A model generated the notes under the pieces. That model was not told where the DNA came from, did no database searches, and was given only the letters and a program-made list of their open reading frames with translations. This document shows, in pieces, positions 32,000-42,559 of a stretch of 64,000 nucleotides of DNA (position 1 is the first letter of the stretch; every line of letters begins with the position of its first letter). This DNA comes from Mastigamoeba balamuthi (Eukaryota > Evosea > Mastigamoebida > Mastigamoebidae), in the NCBI GenBank assembly GCA_902651635.1, contig CACRSC010000002.1, forward strand, positions 280,542 through 344,541. Direction: 5' to 3'. Position numbers and translations under genes: made by a program.

Positions 32000-33400
32000 C
32001 GTTTTATCAATCATATAAAACGTGGATGGACATGCAGCATATAACATGATTGATATGATATGGGGTTCTCGTTTTCTCAATTGAATAACAGAAAATCCAA
32101 TTGAAGCAATGATGCACCTCATCTGATTTTTCTAAGTTACTCAAAAACACTCACTTCACCCCTTAGCATCTCCCTTGTCTTCCATACATGGCTGCAGTCC
32201 CCTTATGCCCCCCTGTCTCCACCTGTGCATGCCGTGCCACTGTCTCCTGCTGAAGCAGCATGACTATGGAAAGTGACAGCCTTCACACACTGTTGTGGGC
32301 TGTCACTGAGTATATGGCTGTGCTCTACAGCCCCAAATTTATTAGGAGCCAACAGACTGGCAATTGTGTACATGGGCACTGCCAATCATCTGGCATGATA
32401 CCAAGGACCTGAAGGTGCATGTTCCCTTTCCCCTCTTCCCCCTGAGTCTCCTCTTAATCCCCCTGCTCCTCTTCTTCCCTTACTGACGTTTGATGTCCCC
32501 TCTCCTGCAGAACTGCTACAATTCTTGACGGGCAAAAAAGACTTGTCCATCCCCAAATTATCTGCAGCCGACATGTAGCAGCAGTGTACTGATAACAAGT
32601 ACTGCCAGCAAGTCAACAAGAAGGACACGTGGCATCAGGTGCAGCAGCACAGCAGCTGCCATCACTACTGCAGCCCAAGCCCCCCCAGCAGCAGTGAGGA
32701 AAGCTCTAGTGCCTCCGAGGAGCTCATCTTAAGCTCCTTCTCAGAGGCAGAGAATCACCACAAATGCCTGTGGCACAAGGTGCACTTTCTTTCCCTTTCC
32801 TTCCTGCTCTGTCTTCCTGATAGTGTATTTTTTGTATTTCAGGGGTTTTTCCTCCTGCAATTGTGCACTTTGGTGCATGATATGCATAATGTGCAAGTGT
32901 TGCAAAAGTATTGTGCATAATGTACATAATGCACATCTCTAAACCTTTTCGTTGTGACTGGCTGTGGCTTAGGAAAAATCCAAGCCCAAGCTGGCCAAAA
33001 AGTGCAGGAAGGAGGTCTTTTCTTGCTGCACTCTCGACCTTATCAGCAACCCAGTCCAAAAAGAAGCAGCAGCCAAGATGGCCACTGCTTTTAAGATGCC
33101 CCCTCCCCCTTCTCCTTCTTTTCTCTTCTGCTTCTTTCACTTCTCTTCGCCTTTGCTCCTAACATAATTTATTGCAGAACAGAGCACAGATGCCACAGAT
33201 GCACCTAAGGCCCCTGCCAGTGAGCAGGAGCAGCCAGACAAGCAGGACATCGACTGGAACAACGTCAAGCAGCTGCAGCAGATGGCCCCTGAGGATGTGT
33301 GGCACCTCTCTCCACATCAGAAGAGGTGCCGCACAGTGCTGCTTCAGCAACACTATGCAGAACAAAAAACAATTGAAATCATAATTTTTATAAATTGCAC
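32000..33400 (+). other. Accessory DNA with exon-like pieces
   Basis: Exon-like plus-strand stretches occur at 32,640-32,790 (Ser/Glu-rich, SSEESSSASEELILSSFSEA) and 33,176-33,385 (after a TTATTGCAG acceptor; EQSTDATDAPKAP.., DIDWNNVKQLQQMAPEDV). Between them are GCATAATGTGC motifs (32,875-32,935). They may be exons of one gene but I could not join them in frame with confidence. Confidence 0.3.
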
Positions 33401-33489
33401 AATCAATTGAAATTATTTAGTTTTGCTTTTAGCAATAATTGTGTTTTTCATTGTTTTTAGTGATATTGTTGCTTTTTTGCTATTCATTT

Positions 33490-33800
33490 TATCACAATAT
33501 GCAATTCAATGCACATATTGCACATAAAGTGCATTAATGAATATTATTTGGGTGGTTTTTCCCGATTCATGCACATATTGCACATAATGTGCATGTAGTG
33601 ATGCAAGCAAAAATAGGCATGCATCACTACAAACAAATAATGTACAATATGTGCATCAGATGTATTGTATGCTAAATGTGCTGCATGCATATGATGTACT
33701 ACATGTGCATGAAATATTTAGCACTAAATAGTGCACTTCAGCACCAAATTTAGTACTGAAACACAGCACTACATGCACTTCTTTAGCACTTCAGCACATA
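33490..33800. repeat. GCACATA / TTTAGCACTA motif repeats
   Basis: Repeated GCACATATTGCACATAA and TTTAGCACTRAA motifs. The Tc1 element at 33,803 is inserted at the end of this array. The motif is shared with the outer arms of the 14-kb unit. Confidence 0.6.
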
Positions 33801-33802
33801 CA

Positions 33803-35028
33803 GTCGAAATCACTAACAACTGTCCCCTGTTATCTTTTTATCAAATAATTCCTAAAATGTGTCATTAGGAATTGTCAACATTCGATTCAGAATCTGATCA
33901 TGAAGTATCTATTTTCTGCATTATCTCTTAATGCTAAATATGTCTCTTACAGAGAAGCAGAGATGGGAGATTTGGTTCCTGCACTCACATCCCAAGGGCC
34001 CTCAGTGGGGAAAGAAGCGCATTGCACAGTACATGCACTGTGGACTTGGATCAACCCAGCACTGGATGAAAACCCGGCCTGACACTGTGGCCACAGCACC
34101 ACCAACCAAGAGATCATGAAGGGCAACTTCAGAGGAAGAGAACAAACGTATCCTATCTAGGGCCAAATCCAAGCCACCTCACTCAGCTGCTGCTCTGCGC
34201 AGATCCCTTCACCTTCAGGCTTCTGTCTCTACTATTCGCCGGCGTTTGCATGCTGCTCAGGCCAAGTTTCAGGCTCCATTATTTAAGCTATTATTAAAAA
34301 TAGCTCATCAACAAGCTCGCATAGATTTTGCACAGGAAAATCTGCTGCGAGATTGGAGAGATGTATGGTTTAGTGATGAGACAACATTTTGGCTGGGTGG
34401 ATCAAAGGCAAAGCACTGGCAAGTATCTGGTCATCGATTTCTTATCAGGAAGGTGAAGTACCCCCAGAAGGTACAGGTTTGGGGGTGCTTTTCTTCACAT
34501 GGATTCGGAAAGCTGCATATTTTTACAGGGAACCTGAATTCCGAAAAGATGTGTGATATCTATCAAAAAGCACTTCTGCCATCCATCAGACATGCATATG
34601 AAGAGGATCATGTTGAGTGGCTCCTTGCAGAGGACAATGATAGTAGGCATTAAAGTAAATTGTGCTGCCAATGGAAGGATGACCATAATGTGCATACTCT
34701 GCCCTGGCCAGCATGCAGCCCTGATTGTAATGGTATTGAAAATGTTTGGGCCATTCTGAAGGCCAGGGTTAGTGAGTCAAACCCTCGTTCTCTTACTGCC
34801 TTGGTTCACTGTATTAGAAATGAGTGGAGACAACTCTCAGTGGAGTTTGCCCAAAAGTTGGTCAACTCAATGCCCTCTCGTTTACAGGCAGCTATTGAGG
34901 CAAAAGGAGATTATACAATATACTAAGATCAGTTTTTTTTCTGGGTACGAATATTGTAATAGGTGAAATGTATGGTATAATTGAACATCGTTTTTAAAAC
35001 TGGGGACAGTTGGTAGTGATTTCTACTG
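33803..35028 (+). mobile_element. Tc1/mariner element, 1,226 bp, TA duplication
   Basis: Terminal inverted repeats of at least 27 bp (left starts CAGTCGAAATCACT, right in reverse starts CAGTAGAAATCACT; two mismatches) enclose the transposase frame. TA dinucleotides lie immediately outside at 33,801-33,802 and 35,029-35,030, the expected Tc1/mariner target duplication. Length is in the usual range for the superfamily. Confidence 0.9.
33931..34926 (+). pseudogene. Tc1-like transposase, two in-frame stops
   Basis: A single frame of 331 codons runs from 33,931 to the stop at 34,924-34,926 and is broken only by TGA at 34,117 and TAA at 34,651. The N-terminus has a helix-turn-helix-type region (LTEKQRWEIWFLHSH..). 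The catalytic triad is visible: Asp in WFSDETTFW, Asp in AEDNDSRH, and Glu in SPDCNGIENVW, with 34 residues between the last two (DD34E). VWGCFSSHGFGKL matches the conserved GGG/A-type block. Known: these enzymes excise and insert at TA. Both stops are consistent with C-to-T changes (CGA to TGA, CAA to TAA), so the copy is recently dead or near-intact. Confidence 0.88.
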
Positions 35029-35059
35029 TAAAACGGCTATAACAAAATGTTTCATGTTG

Positions 35060-35960
35060 GTTGGTTGGTTTTAGTGAGTTTTGTGAATGTAGCAATGCAT
35101 GTAATTAATGTATATTTAGTGAATAATGCACAGGTAGTGCTATGTGGTTTGATGAACATGCAGTGCACAATGGGATTGACGTGATGTAACAATATCATTT
35201 TTCTCGACTCATGGTGGGCAGTAAAGAAACACTTGCCCATGTCTGAATTCAGTAAGGCAGAGATGCAACACATTGCGAAGAAGATCGGAGGGGTTTCTTG
35301 TCAATGTCCTTGTCGGGGTCTCAGTAGTGCACAGTTATCTTGCCCGTTGTGGGATTGTGCATTGCAGCCCATTATCCCTTGACTTGGACCTTCTCCACAA
35401 GCAGGTCAGTACATAATCTGGCAACCTGTCTTTTGGAATACTCACTTGCACCCCTCCAACGCTTCAACTTCTCATCCAGGATCAGAACAGCACTGAAACT
35501 GAACGCGATCAGGGCAGTGAGGCTCCGAGTCGTTTTTTGATGAAGGGAACACAAACCTCAGAAAACACTCCTGTGGCGATGATAGCTATCAGGAAAATGT
35601 GGTTGAAATACCACAAAAACTGCTTGTAGTCCCAAATTCTGTGATGTGGCATCCACGAGTGTACGTGAGACAATGGGAATTTGGATGGTTTACCAAACGC
35701 TCTCTCATTCTCTTGTATGCCTTCTTTGCTTGGTCAAGGCCAGAACCACGTGCTTTACATCTTCACACACAGGCACACTTCATGGCAAGAGTGCTCAGAA
35801 CCTGTGCATGTTTGCTCTCGAGCACTTCCTGGGTCCTTTCTGTGTAAAATTCAATGTGATAAATCTCTCTGAAGATGCAAACCTCAGATGGTTGCTCAGT
35901 GTGAAGGGCATCAGTGAGTGCCTCATTTATGATCATGAGAAGAAATGGCCAAGATATTTC
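35060..35960. other. Degenerate sequence, possible transposase relic
   Basis: The stretch 35,070-35,200 resembles 31,900-32,060 (both derived from one repeat). On the minus strand 35,372-35,520 reads ILDEKLKRWRG, reminiscent of the MDEKLKKFRG motif of the relic at 769-1248, so a second piggyBac-like remnant is possible. Open plus-strand stretches at 35,599-36,011 have no recognisable domain. Confidence 0.3.
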
Positions 35961-35964
35961 GCAC

Positions 35965-35993
35965 TATCTTTGAAAACGATATTTTCAAAGATA
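35965..35993. promoter_or_regulatory. Perfect 12-bp hairpin upstream of HEPN-like gene
   Basis: TATCTTTGAAAA and its exact reverse complement are separated by five bases (CGATA). The structure ends 28 nt before the ATG at 36,022, so it would lie in the 5' leader or promoter. A role as operator, transcript hairpin or target-like site is inference. Confidence 0.55.
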
Positions 35994-36021
35994 CGTCCGA
36001 TCTATTTTTAAGTTTGTTGCA

Positions 36022-36630
36022 ATGGCGCTCACCCCATCACAAGAGGAGGTCAACGAGTGGTTCGCAGAGGCAACTGGGGCAGCTGCTGTTGGGAACCTGT
36101 GCAAAACCGGGCGCCTTCATCAGGCACTCATGGCGGGCGACGAGCTGATGGTCGGAGCCCCGGGATTCGACAATGTGGCATATGGCGTCTTTCAATGCAG
36201 CCTGATAAACCTCGTTTTTAGTGTCTTCGTTCTCCCCTGGGAAAGGTATGCCAATCCTCAGTCGCGGGCATTAAATTCATTGGGCTACAGATATCGGGGG
36301 TGGAGATACACCAATCCAACTGCTCGGAGGCCAGAAATAGTATTCAATGTACTCAGAAGCCGCGAGGAGTTAGAGCAGATCGGGTGGTACGTCGCTACAT
36401 GGCCAACTGATGACAGAACGAGGCCAGTCAATATCGCCTCCTACATTCGCAACGCAATTTGCCATGGTCAATTCTTTTGGAACACTGCCCGTACGCACAT
36501 CCGCCTCCTCAACATTCCGCCCAATGGCAGGAACCCCAACTTCGAAGTTGAACTCTACATCAATGACCTGGCAATATTCGTTGCCCAGTGTCTACAGGCC
36601 TTCCTGAATGAGATCCCACAAAACGTGTAG
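36022..36630 (+). CDS. HEPN-domain-like protein, intronless (202 aa)
   Basis: An uninterrupted 202-residue frame. Residues about 137-195 fit the C-terminal part of a HEPN domain of the pEK499_p136/MAE_28990-like type: an IRNAICHG motif, i.e. R143-x4-H148, the RxxxxH signature of HEPN ribonucleases, then a beta-like FEVELYIND segment and a final helix AIFVAQCLQAFL. Residues 20-75 are helical and hydrophobic. Known: HEPN proteins are mostly prokaryotic toxins, Abi/CRISPR RNases or their partners; eukaryotic examples exist. Here it sits alone, with higher GC than its flanks and no introns, within transposon-derived DNA, which suggests lateral acquisition or element cargo. The alternative is an unrelated helical protein with a chance motif. 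Confidence 0.5.
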   Translation: MALTPSQEEVNEWFAEATGAAAVGNLCKTGRLHQALMAGDELMVGAPGFDNVAYGVFQCSLINLVFSVFVLPWERYANPQSRALNSLGYRYRGWRYTNPTARRPEIVFNVLRSREELEQIGWYVATWPTDDRTRPVNIASYIRNAICHGQFFWNTARTHIRLLNIPPNGRNPNFEVELYINDLAIFVAQCLQAFLNEIPQNV

Positions 36631-37075
36631 CCCGTCACAACAACCAGTTACATGCATAGCACCCCCCCCCTCTGCTGTTGGTGCGGCCTCTAACTAGATC
36701 ACGAAACATCCGCTTCACCACCACGTGTGTCTGTGGAAGTCAGATTAACCAAAGAAAGCTTTGTTTGATTCCCACCGTTTCACGTTTTTTTTTGTGCTGC
36801 TTGTGGTAAATGTCGAGGGGCTCAGGGGGTGGTCACTGCAGCACACCAATGAGGTGCTGCTGCCTGCTGCTACCCTGGGACTGGTTAATAAGAGTTGGCC
36901 CCCTCCCCTAGATAATAAAAACGGGGTTCGGTTACCTTTCTTGGTGTCCAACGTGTCCTAAACACTAGCAGGTTGCATGCAGCCTCATACTCATGGTACC
37001 AGGTCCAGACATCCTGCAGGTCCAGCAGCACACCCTCTGCTTCAGCACCCCCCCCCCCCCCCCAAGATATTCTCC
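36631..37075. other. No gene; poly-C tracts
   Basis: Contains poly-C runs at 36,661 and 37,050-37,065, and open frames in several phases with no recognisable protein. Confidence 0.35.
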
Positions 37076-37087
37076 GTGCCAGTCGCC

Positions 37088-37830
37088 ATGCTGCTCGAGG
37101 ATAGCAGTCTCCATGCCGTGTTTGTGACAGTCATTCTCTTGTGTGAGCTGCCAACGAGATTTCTGATGCTTTCCGCAGACACCACAGGAAAACTTTCACC
37201 AGGAGCCTCGTGGTGCAACTGCCTCGTCTCGCAGCTCAACGTGCTCATCAAGTCTGTCAGCTCAGAGTTCGCATTTGTCTTCCTCAAGTTCACCGACACC
37301 ATCGTGTCGAGCATCGCGGGGCTGATGCAGTACGTTTCGTGGTTTCCTGTGGTACTGAACCGCGACCACATGATTGGTCTTGAATGCTGACACAGACCCT
37401 GGCAATCAGGCTGTGCTTCGGGGAGTGCTATGAGGACATGGGCACGTTCAACAGGTCTGTGTCGACAGGTCTTTGGGAAAGCCCCCATGCCCTCGTTCCA
37501 CTGCGATGTGCCTGGGTACACTGTTGACTTTCGAGAATGGACGTGTGTACAACTAACTATAGTCCTGCTGGCTGGGGTGCCCTTTTCAGCATGCAGTGAT
37601 CGATCAGAGTGCCGTTTGACAGCAACTCTGTTGGGCACAACTTTGACATTTGCAATTGATTGTCTCCGTGGGCCCTGCTCACCCTTAAGAACCTGGAGGG
37701 GGCCATGGGCAACAGCACGAGCTTCAAGGCGATTCAGGAGGTTATTTCCAAGCTCACTGCTTGGGACACTGACATAGGTGTTATCAGTCAGCAGCCATGT
37801 CCCTTACAGGTCCATGGCTACAGCTGATCC
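37088..37830 (+). pseudogene. Unrecognised coding remnant
   Basis: Plus-strand stretches with protein-like composition occur in successive frames: 37,088-37,390 (hydrophobic start MLLEDSSLHAVFVTVILLCE, then SQLNVLIKSVSSEFAFVFLK), about 37,400-37,530, and 37,640-37,825 (NLEGAMGNSTSFKAIQEVIS). The frame changes suggest one decayed gene; the GC content is closer to the host genes than to the transposons. No family recognised. From 37,850 to 38,370 nothing is recognised apart from a second poly-C run. Confidence 0.3.
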
Positions 37831-38369
37831 CTGCCAGATCTTCAGGTTGTAGCAACCCCCCCCCCCCTGTACAAGTCCATAGGGATGCCCTGGCTGTTGA
37901 TCATCTCCTGGATCTTGACCACGTGCCTCTTGTACTTACTGTTGTAGAACCTGTTCTGCTTGTGGCTGGGCCGTGAGATGTCAATGGCCTTGGCATTCAC
38001 AGATCCGTGGATTGAATGAGCCCAGGGTGAAGTCTGTTTGCCTCAGAAGTCCGGGCATTCCAGGCATTCTGTGAATTTTTTCGAAAATAAGCAATCGGAT
38101 GATTGCATTTGACATGAGCAAATTGAATCGATAAATGTGAGATATATTGATTCATAAATTGGAATTGAAAATTGTGATGTTAAAGAAGTGGACTTAGCTC
38201 CATCTCATTAACATGTTCTGCCAGGTGCAGCCAACATTAAGACATCATGCACTGCCATCAATCCAGTAGCATTCCACGCTTATCTCAGTTGCCAAGAACA
38301 ATGACAACTGGCTGCAGCACTGTGTTCATCCAGATTCGCCCTTCAATTCTGATGCTAATACTCAGAAGC

Positions 38370-38530
38370 TGTGCTACAGGCTCAGCACATAGCAAAGGTC
38401 GTGTAGCAGCACGTAGTTCATTAATCCACTATGTGCTGTTATACAAGGTGCTACGTGCTGCTATGCATAAAGGTGCTATGCACTGCTATGCATGGAGGCA
38501 CTATGCATCACTATACAATTTGGCAGCCCA
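38370..38530. repeat. CpG-decay palindromic satellite block 13
   Basis: Short array of RTAGCAGCACGTAG / GTGCTRCTATGCA units followed by the same GGCAGCCCACCTACT tail seen at 22,735. It precedes gene-family copy E as block 10 precedes copy D. Confidence 0.7.
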
Positions 38531-38649
38531 CCTACTACCTACCTGACTACCAACCCATCCCTACCTCCTACACACCCCTTTCATACCTACATCAATTGAA
38601 TAAACAATAGTTAACTGCCATCAAAAGGGCAGACAGGTCATGTTTTTGC

Positions 38650-39790
38650 TTTTGAGGGAGAGGAGCCCAGGGCAGCAGGTGCCTGAGAAGAGGATGACTG
38701 TGGACCAGCAGGTGCCTCAGAGGTCTGTGAGGCACCTACCTTCCTCCCCATTCAGCTCGTGGAGGGCCTTAAGAATGGGGTCAGGGCAGTGCGTTCTCCT
38801 TGGTCTCTTGATCATTAATGCTGTTTGCTTTTGTGTTAGTAATTGATTAAAGAAAAGAAAACGCATGACATGTTACTGCAGTAGTACTGCCAGATGGTCT
38901 GAATGTGCTTACACCCCCTTTCTCACCGGGGGGTGTGCCACAGAACTCCAGCAGCCAGACAGCCTGGATGAAGCCTGGATGACCTCATCACAGTACTCTC
39001 TTATGTCTGTCCTGTAGGGAAAGTCAGGTCAAATGTGGTAAGAGGAGAGAGAGAGAAGAGAGTCCAGACCTCCACTCAGTGTGCTCCATGAACAGGGAGG
39101 TGGTAGTTGACCTTGGTCCACTGCTCTATCTGTTATACAATGGGCCTTATCATTATTGCAGACAGAGCAGCATTTATAGGCCCCCCTGTCTGAAGGGAGG
39201 TTCTCCAGCTCTGGGACTTATTAATTGTACAAAAATAAAAACAATGTTAGAATTAAGAAAAAATGAAGGGTAGGAAAGGAAACACACCAGGAATGCCGAG
39301 TATGAGCTTCTTCCTGTGTGTCAGCTCCCTGGTCTGTGTGCCTGCCTCAACAGCACGCATATGAACATTCAAAACAATTTGAGTTTGTATTAAAGCAGAG
39401 AGAACAAGGAAGGAAGGGGGAAGAGGGTTTCATACCTCATAATGAGGTCATTCAGAGTCCTGCCAAGCAGCATCTGCATGGTCTTAAACCCAGTTCTGAT
39501 CTCTTCAAAGGTGCAGAGCTGGTGGGCACGCTCCTCAGTGGGCTTGGCACTGAAGATACTGAGGAGGTCGCATGTCGTCTTCATAAGGGCTGAGATCTGC
39601 TGCTTCTCCTGCAGCACCCTCCTCTGCTTCTCATCTGACTGTAACACACATGAGGTGCCCCTGTATTCCTTCACTGTGATCTCCTCATCAACCTTCTTCT
39701 CCTCGTCCTCAGATTGTTCACTGTTGCTGAGACATGATGCTGCAGTTGCAGCTTGTGCTAATGTGCTGGTGCAGCTGCAGCAGTGGCTAA
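38650..39790 (-). pseudogene. Element gene family, copy E (broken)
   Basis: Minus-strand pieces correspond to copy D: STFSAKP-type domain exon at 39,440-39,674 (LLSIFSAKPTEERAHQLCTF, EIRTGFKTMQMLLG), the exon with LENLPSDRGP at 39,130-39,215, and a final exon near 38,700-38,815 with a basic RPRRTH stretch. The exon between them is shortened and several frames are shifted. It is oriented like copy D, about 15.7 kb away. Confidence 0.55.
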
Positions 39791-39974
39791 AGTAACTTTA
39801 AGGAAGGGTATGTGGTATGGGAATAATGGAGAGAGGAGAGAATTCTACATATCTGCTCTTCTGAGAGACATAATCTCTATGTTTCTGTTCACAGTGGTGC
39901 ACTTTTCAGGGGAAAAGGGAAGAAATAGAGAAATGAGGCAGAAAATGGGGAGGAAAAAGAGGAACAGTGTACCT

Positions 39975-40838
39975 GTTTATTGCTGCCTGGAAGTCATGCT
40001 GCTCCCTCCCCTCTCCTCTGCAGTCTGCAGGAGACAGAGCACAGATTGTGCTCTGCTTCACACGCTCTTCATGGCTCCTGAACATACAGTGAGTTATGTA
40101 TACTGAATAGGTGTTCAAAGGAAGGAAAGGGAGATGTCAAGGGACACATCTGAAAGATGTTCTGTGAAAGGAGAAAACTGTGTGTTAGGGGAAAGGAGGT
40201 AATGCACCTTCAGTCTCTACCTGATATGAAATGAAAAGGGAAAGGAAAGGGGAAAAAAGGAAGGGAGCAGGGACAGGGGTGGTAAAGGAACAGATTGAAG
40301 TGCAGGAAGGGAAGAAGAAGAGGAACATATGTGTTGTTATGCAGAAAGGGCATAAGGAATATATGTAAGAACTGTGAGAGGAAGGAAGGAAGGAAAGGAG
40401 AAAGGGAAGGAGGGAACAGGAACAGGGTAATGACAAGGAGTAGGCAAGGGGAAGAAGAAGAGAGGAACAGATGTAAGGTTGTGCAGTGAGTGGTGAGTGT
40501 GAGAAGAGTTAAGATATGACGATATCACAGTGAAGATATCTTTGAAATCCAGGATACCATGGTTCATATTTCAACAGAGTTAACTTAGAGTAAAACTGAG
40601 AAGAAGGATGAAATACAGTGCAGCTTTATCAAAATTAGCACTAAATGTGATTAATTCACTTAAATCACAATGTAGCACTACATATGATGCATACAATGGA
40701 ATTACATTACTAAATTAGCACTACAATCGCTACTAGTACTAATATTTGTACTTGTAGCACTATAAGCAATGCATAGCACTAGGTAAAAAATAGTGATTGA
40801 ATCACTGAAGTAGCACTGAAAAAACAATGCTAAAGATG
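39975..40838. repeat. Right arm of the 14-kb unit, with empty site
   Basis: Reverse complement of the left arm. It lacks the 2.5-kb TIR element; the undisturbed TATA target is at 40,099-40,102. It contains a purine-rich tract (40,110-40,480) and GCACTA motifs (40,640-40,820). Confidence 0.65.
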
Positions 40839-40849
40839 TAGATCTTCAT

Positions 40850-42290
40850 GAGCAAAAATGGTAACAATGACCAAATGATTATTATTTGTATGTAGCAGGT
40901 GAGTATGAAGAGGGCAGGACAGCATTAAGGAAGTCTGTTAGAGATTATGATTATGTCAGAGAATTAGTGTGTATTAAAGTGTAGCAGCACGTTGTGGAAC
41001 CTCTGCTATATATAAGAGCTTGATGAAGGTACACATCTGCTCCAGTATCTCATGTGAAGACTTGCACTTCTCTTCAACCTCGAAAACAGGTATGATCAAG
41101 AGGGGTATTGGCTTTCCAGGCATGCTGAGTACACACAGAACATATTCTATACACCCTCTGGGTTGGGCTTGCAAGACATGAACACCTTGCCAATGAGTTT
41201 TTCTGTTCTGAAAATGATGCCCTCATCAAGACAGAGCCACACTGAGTAGTTGAGATTCCAGAACTGGGCATAGCTGGCACTGAACAGATCTGCCAAATGA
41301 GAAATGCTCATCTCCTTAAGCATGAAGATGAACGAACTTCTTCCATACATGCTCAGATTCAGGGTTGTCACCAAGATCTGAATGTTCACTGTCCCTGTTT
41401 AGATACTCTGTCAATGAGCATCACCACTACCAGTTCCAATTGTCTTATACTCTGCCTTGGCAACCCACTGCTCTTCAGTGTATGTGATGGCCTCCTGGGA
41501 AAAGAGCTGCCAGAACGTCTCTGCCACATTTGTCTTTTCCACACCTGAGTTGGGCTATTTGTGAGTGACAGGGGCATGAGTAGGGCTGTCTGATGACTGG
41601 AGAGGGGCACATGCTTAGCTGGGTTGGTGAAAAGGGGCATGACAATGCTGTCTAGAGGGACATCTGGCTTGAAGGCAAATGAGAAGACATTGCACCAGTC
41701 CAGAATTTTGGCTGATCAGAAAAAGTCAGCCAATGATGATGAAGGGCTCCTTGGCCTCCGCCATCACTATCTCTTTGTCCTTGAGGTGTGCCTTCTTGTC
41801 CTTAACACTAGCAGCTCAGTCTGCCAGCAGTGCCATCACCTCTCACTGTGACATAGAGACAGTGTGTGCCAGTGGATATGCAGTAAAAATAGGTCTGTCT
41901 GGCCAATTAATATTGGTCTGTACAACAGATATGCCAGCAAGTGATATTGAGTAATGTGAGTAAATGTTAGTTCAGATTCCTATTTGTCATTATTTTACAT
42001 CATGAACATAAGGTTCACAGTGAATTCTAAGTTCTGCCTGAGCTGGATTTTGAGGGGTAATAAGCATATACTACAGAGAACACATTTTCTTTTCCTCTGT
42101 GTTTTACATACAGTTCTTCATACAAATCAAAAGCAATTTTTCTATTTAAATAAGTAATAATAGAACAGTTATGCCTTCTTAAGTCATCTGTGGTGATTGT
42201 AACTTACATTCAAAAGAGAAATTTAGCATGCAGACATCCAATAACTTGTTTGAACTCGCACCTACTCATACGAATTCACTGAGTCTGAGT
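40850..42290. other. Degenerate ORFs, no gene recognised
   Basis: On the minus strand 41,080-41,600 has broken protein-like stretches (TLNLSMYGRSSFIFMLKEMS.., VAETFWQLFSQEAITYTEEQ) that look like an old coding sequence, perhaps a transposase. A short satellite trace (GTAGCAGCACG) is at 40,981. The stretch from 41,950 to 42,290 is AT-rich without features. The shift to GC-rich host DNA occurs at about 42,300-42,500. Confidence 0.3.
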
Positions 42291-42559
42291 GCAGCATTTC
42301 CTTGGAGAGCTCGTTCATTTCTGTCACCTGGCTGGGATCAGTCAGCAAAAGAGCAGCTGTCCCACGTTTTTCAGTCGCAAGCCACGAAGTGAGAGGAGAG
42401 GAGGAGCAGGAGGCCCCGCGAGAGGCAGCGGAGGAGCATGCGAGAGCCAGCACCAGCCAAATGTCATTTTTGCTGCCCACGTTTCGAGGTGGGTGTGTTG
42501 TGTGCGCAGCACAGAGCAGTGCAAGAACCTTGGAAGCAAGGAGGGGACCCCCCGCTCGC

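Larger units (their letters stand above)
26765..40838. mobile_element. Composite ~14-kb unit with inverted arms
   Basis: The arm 26,765-27,498 plus 30,055-30,180 is repeated in reverse complement at 39,975-40,838. The outer parts of both arms are rich in TAGCACTA-type motifs, the inner parts in a C/T-rich (left) or G/A-rich (right) tract. Sequence identity is clear by eye but well short of perfect, implying an old duplication or the terminal repeats of an old large transposon. I found no target-site duplication. Cargo includes the Tc1 element, the HEPN-like gene and copy E. Confidence 0.55.

Noticed and set aside
32724-33140. A 138-codon minus frame (Gly/Lys/Glu-rich)
   Set aside because: It overlaps exon-like plus-strand pieces and purine-rich repeats, and shows no motif.
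41147-41389. piggyBac-type GRSSF motif on the minus strand
   Set aside because: The GRSSF resemblance is short and the expected KP-x-G and Asp positions are absent.
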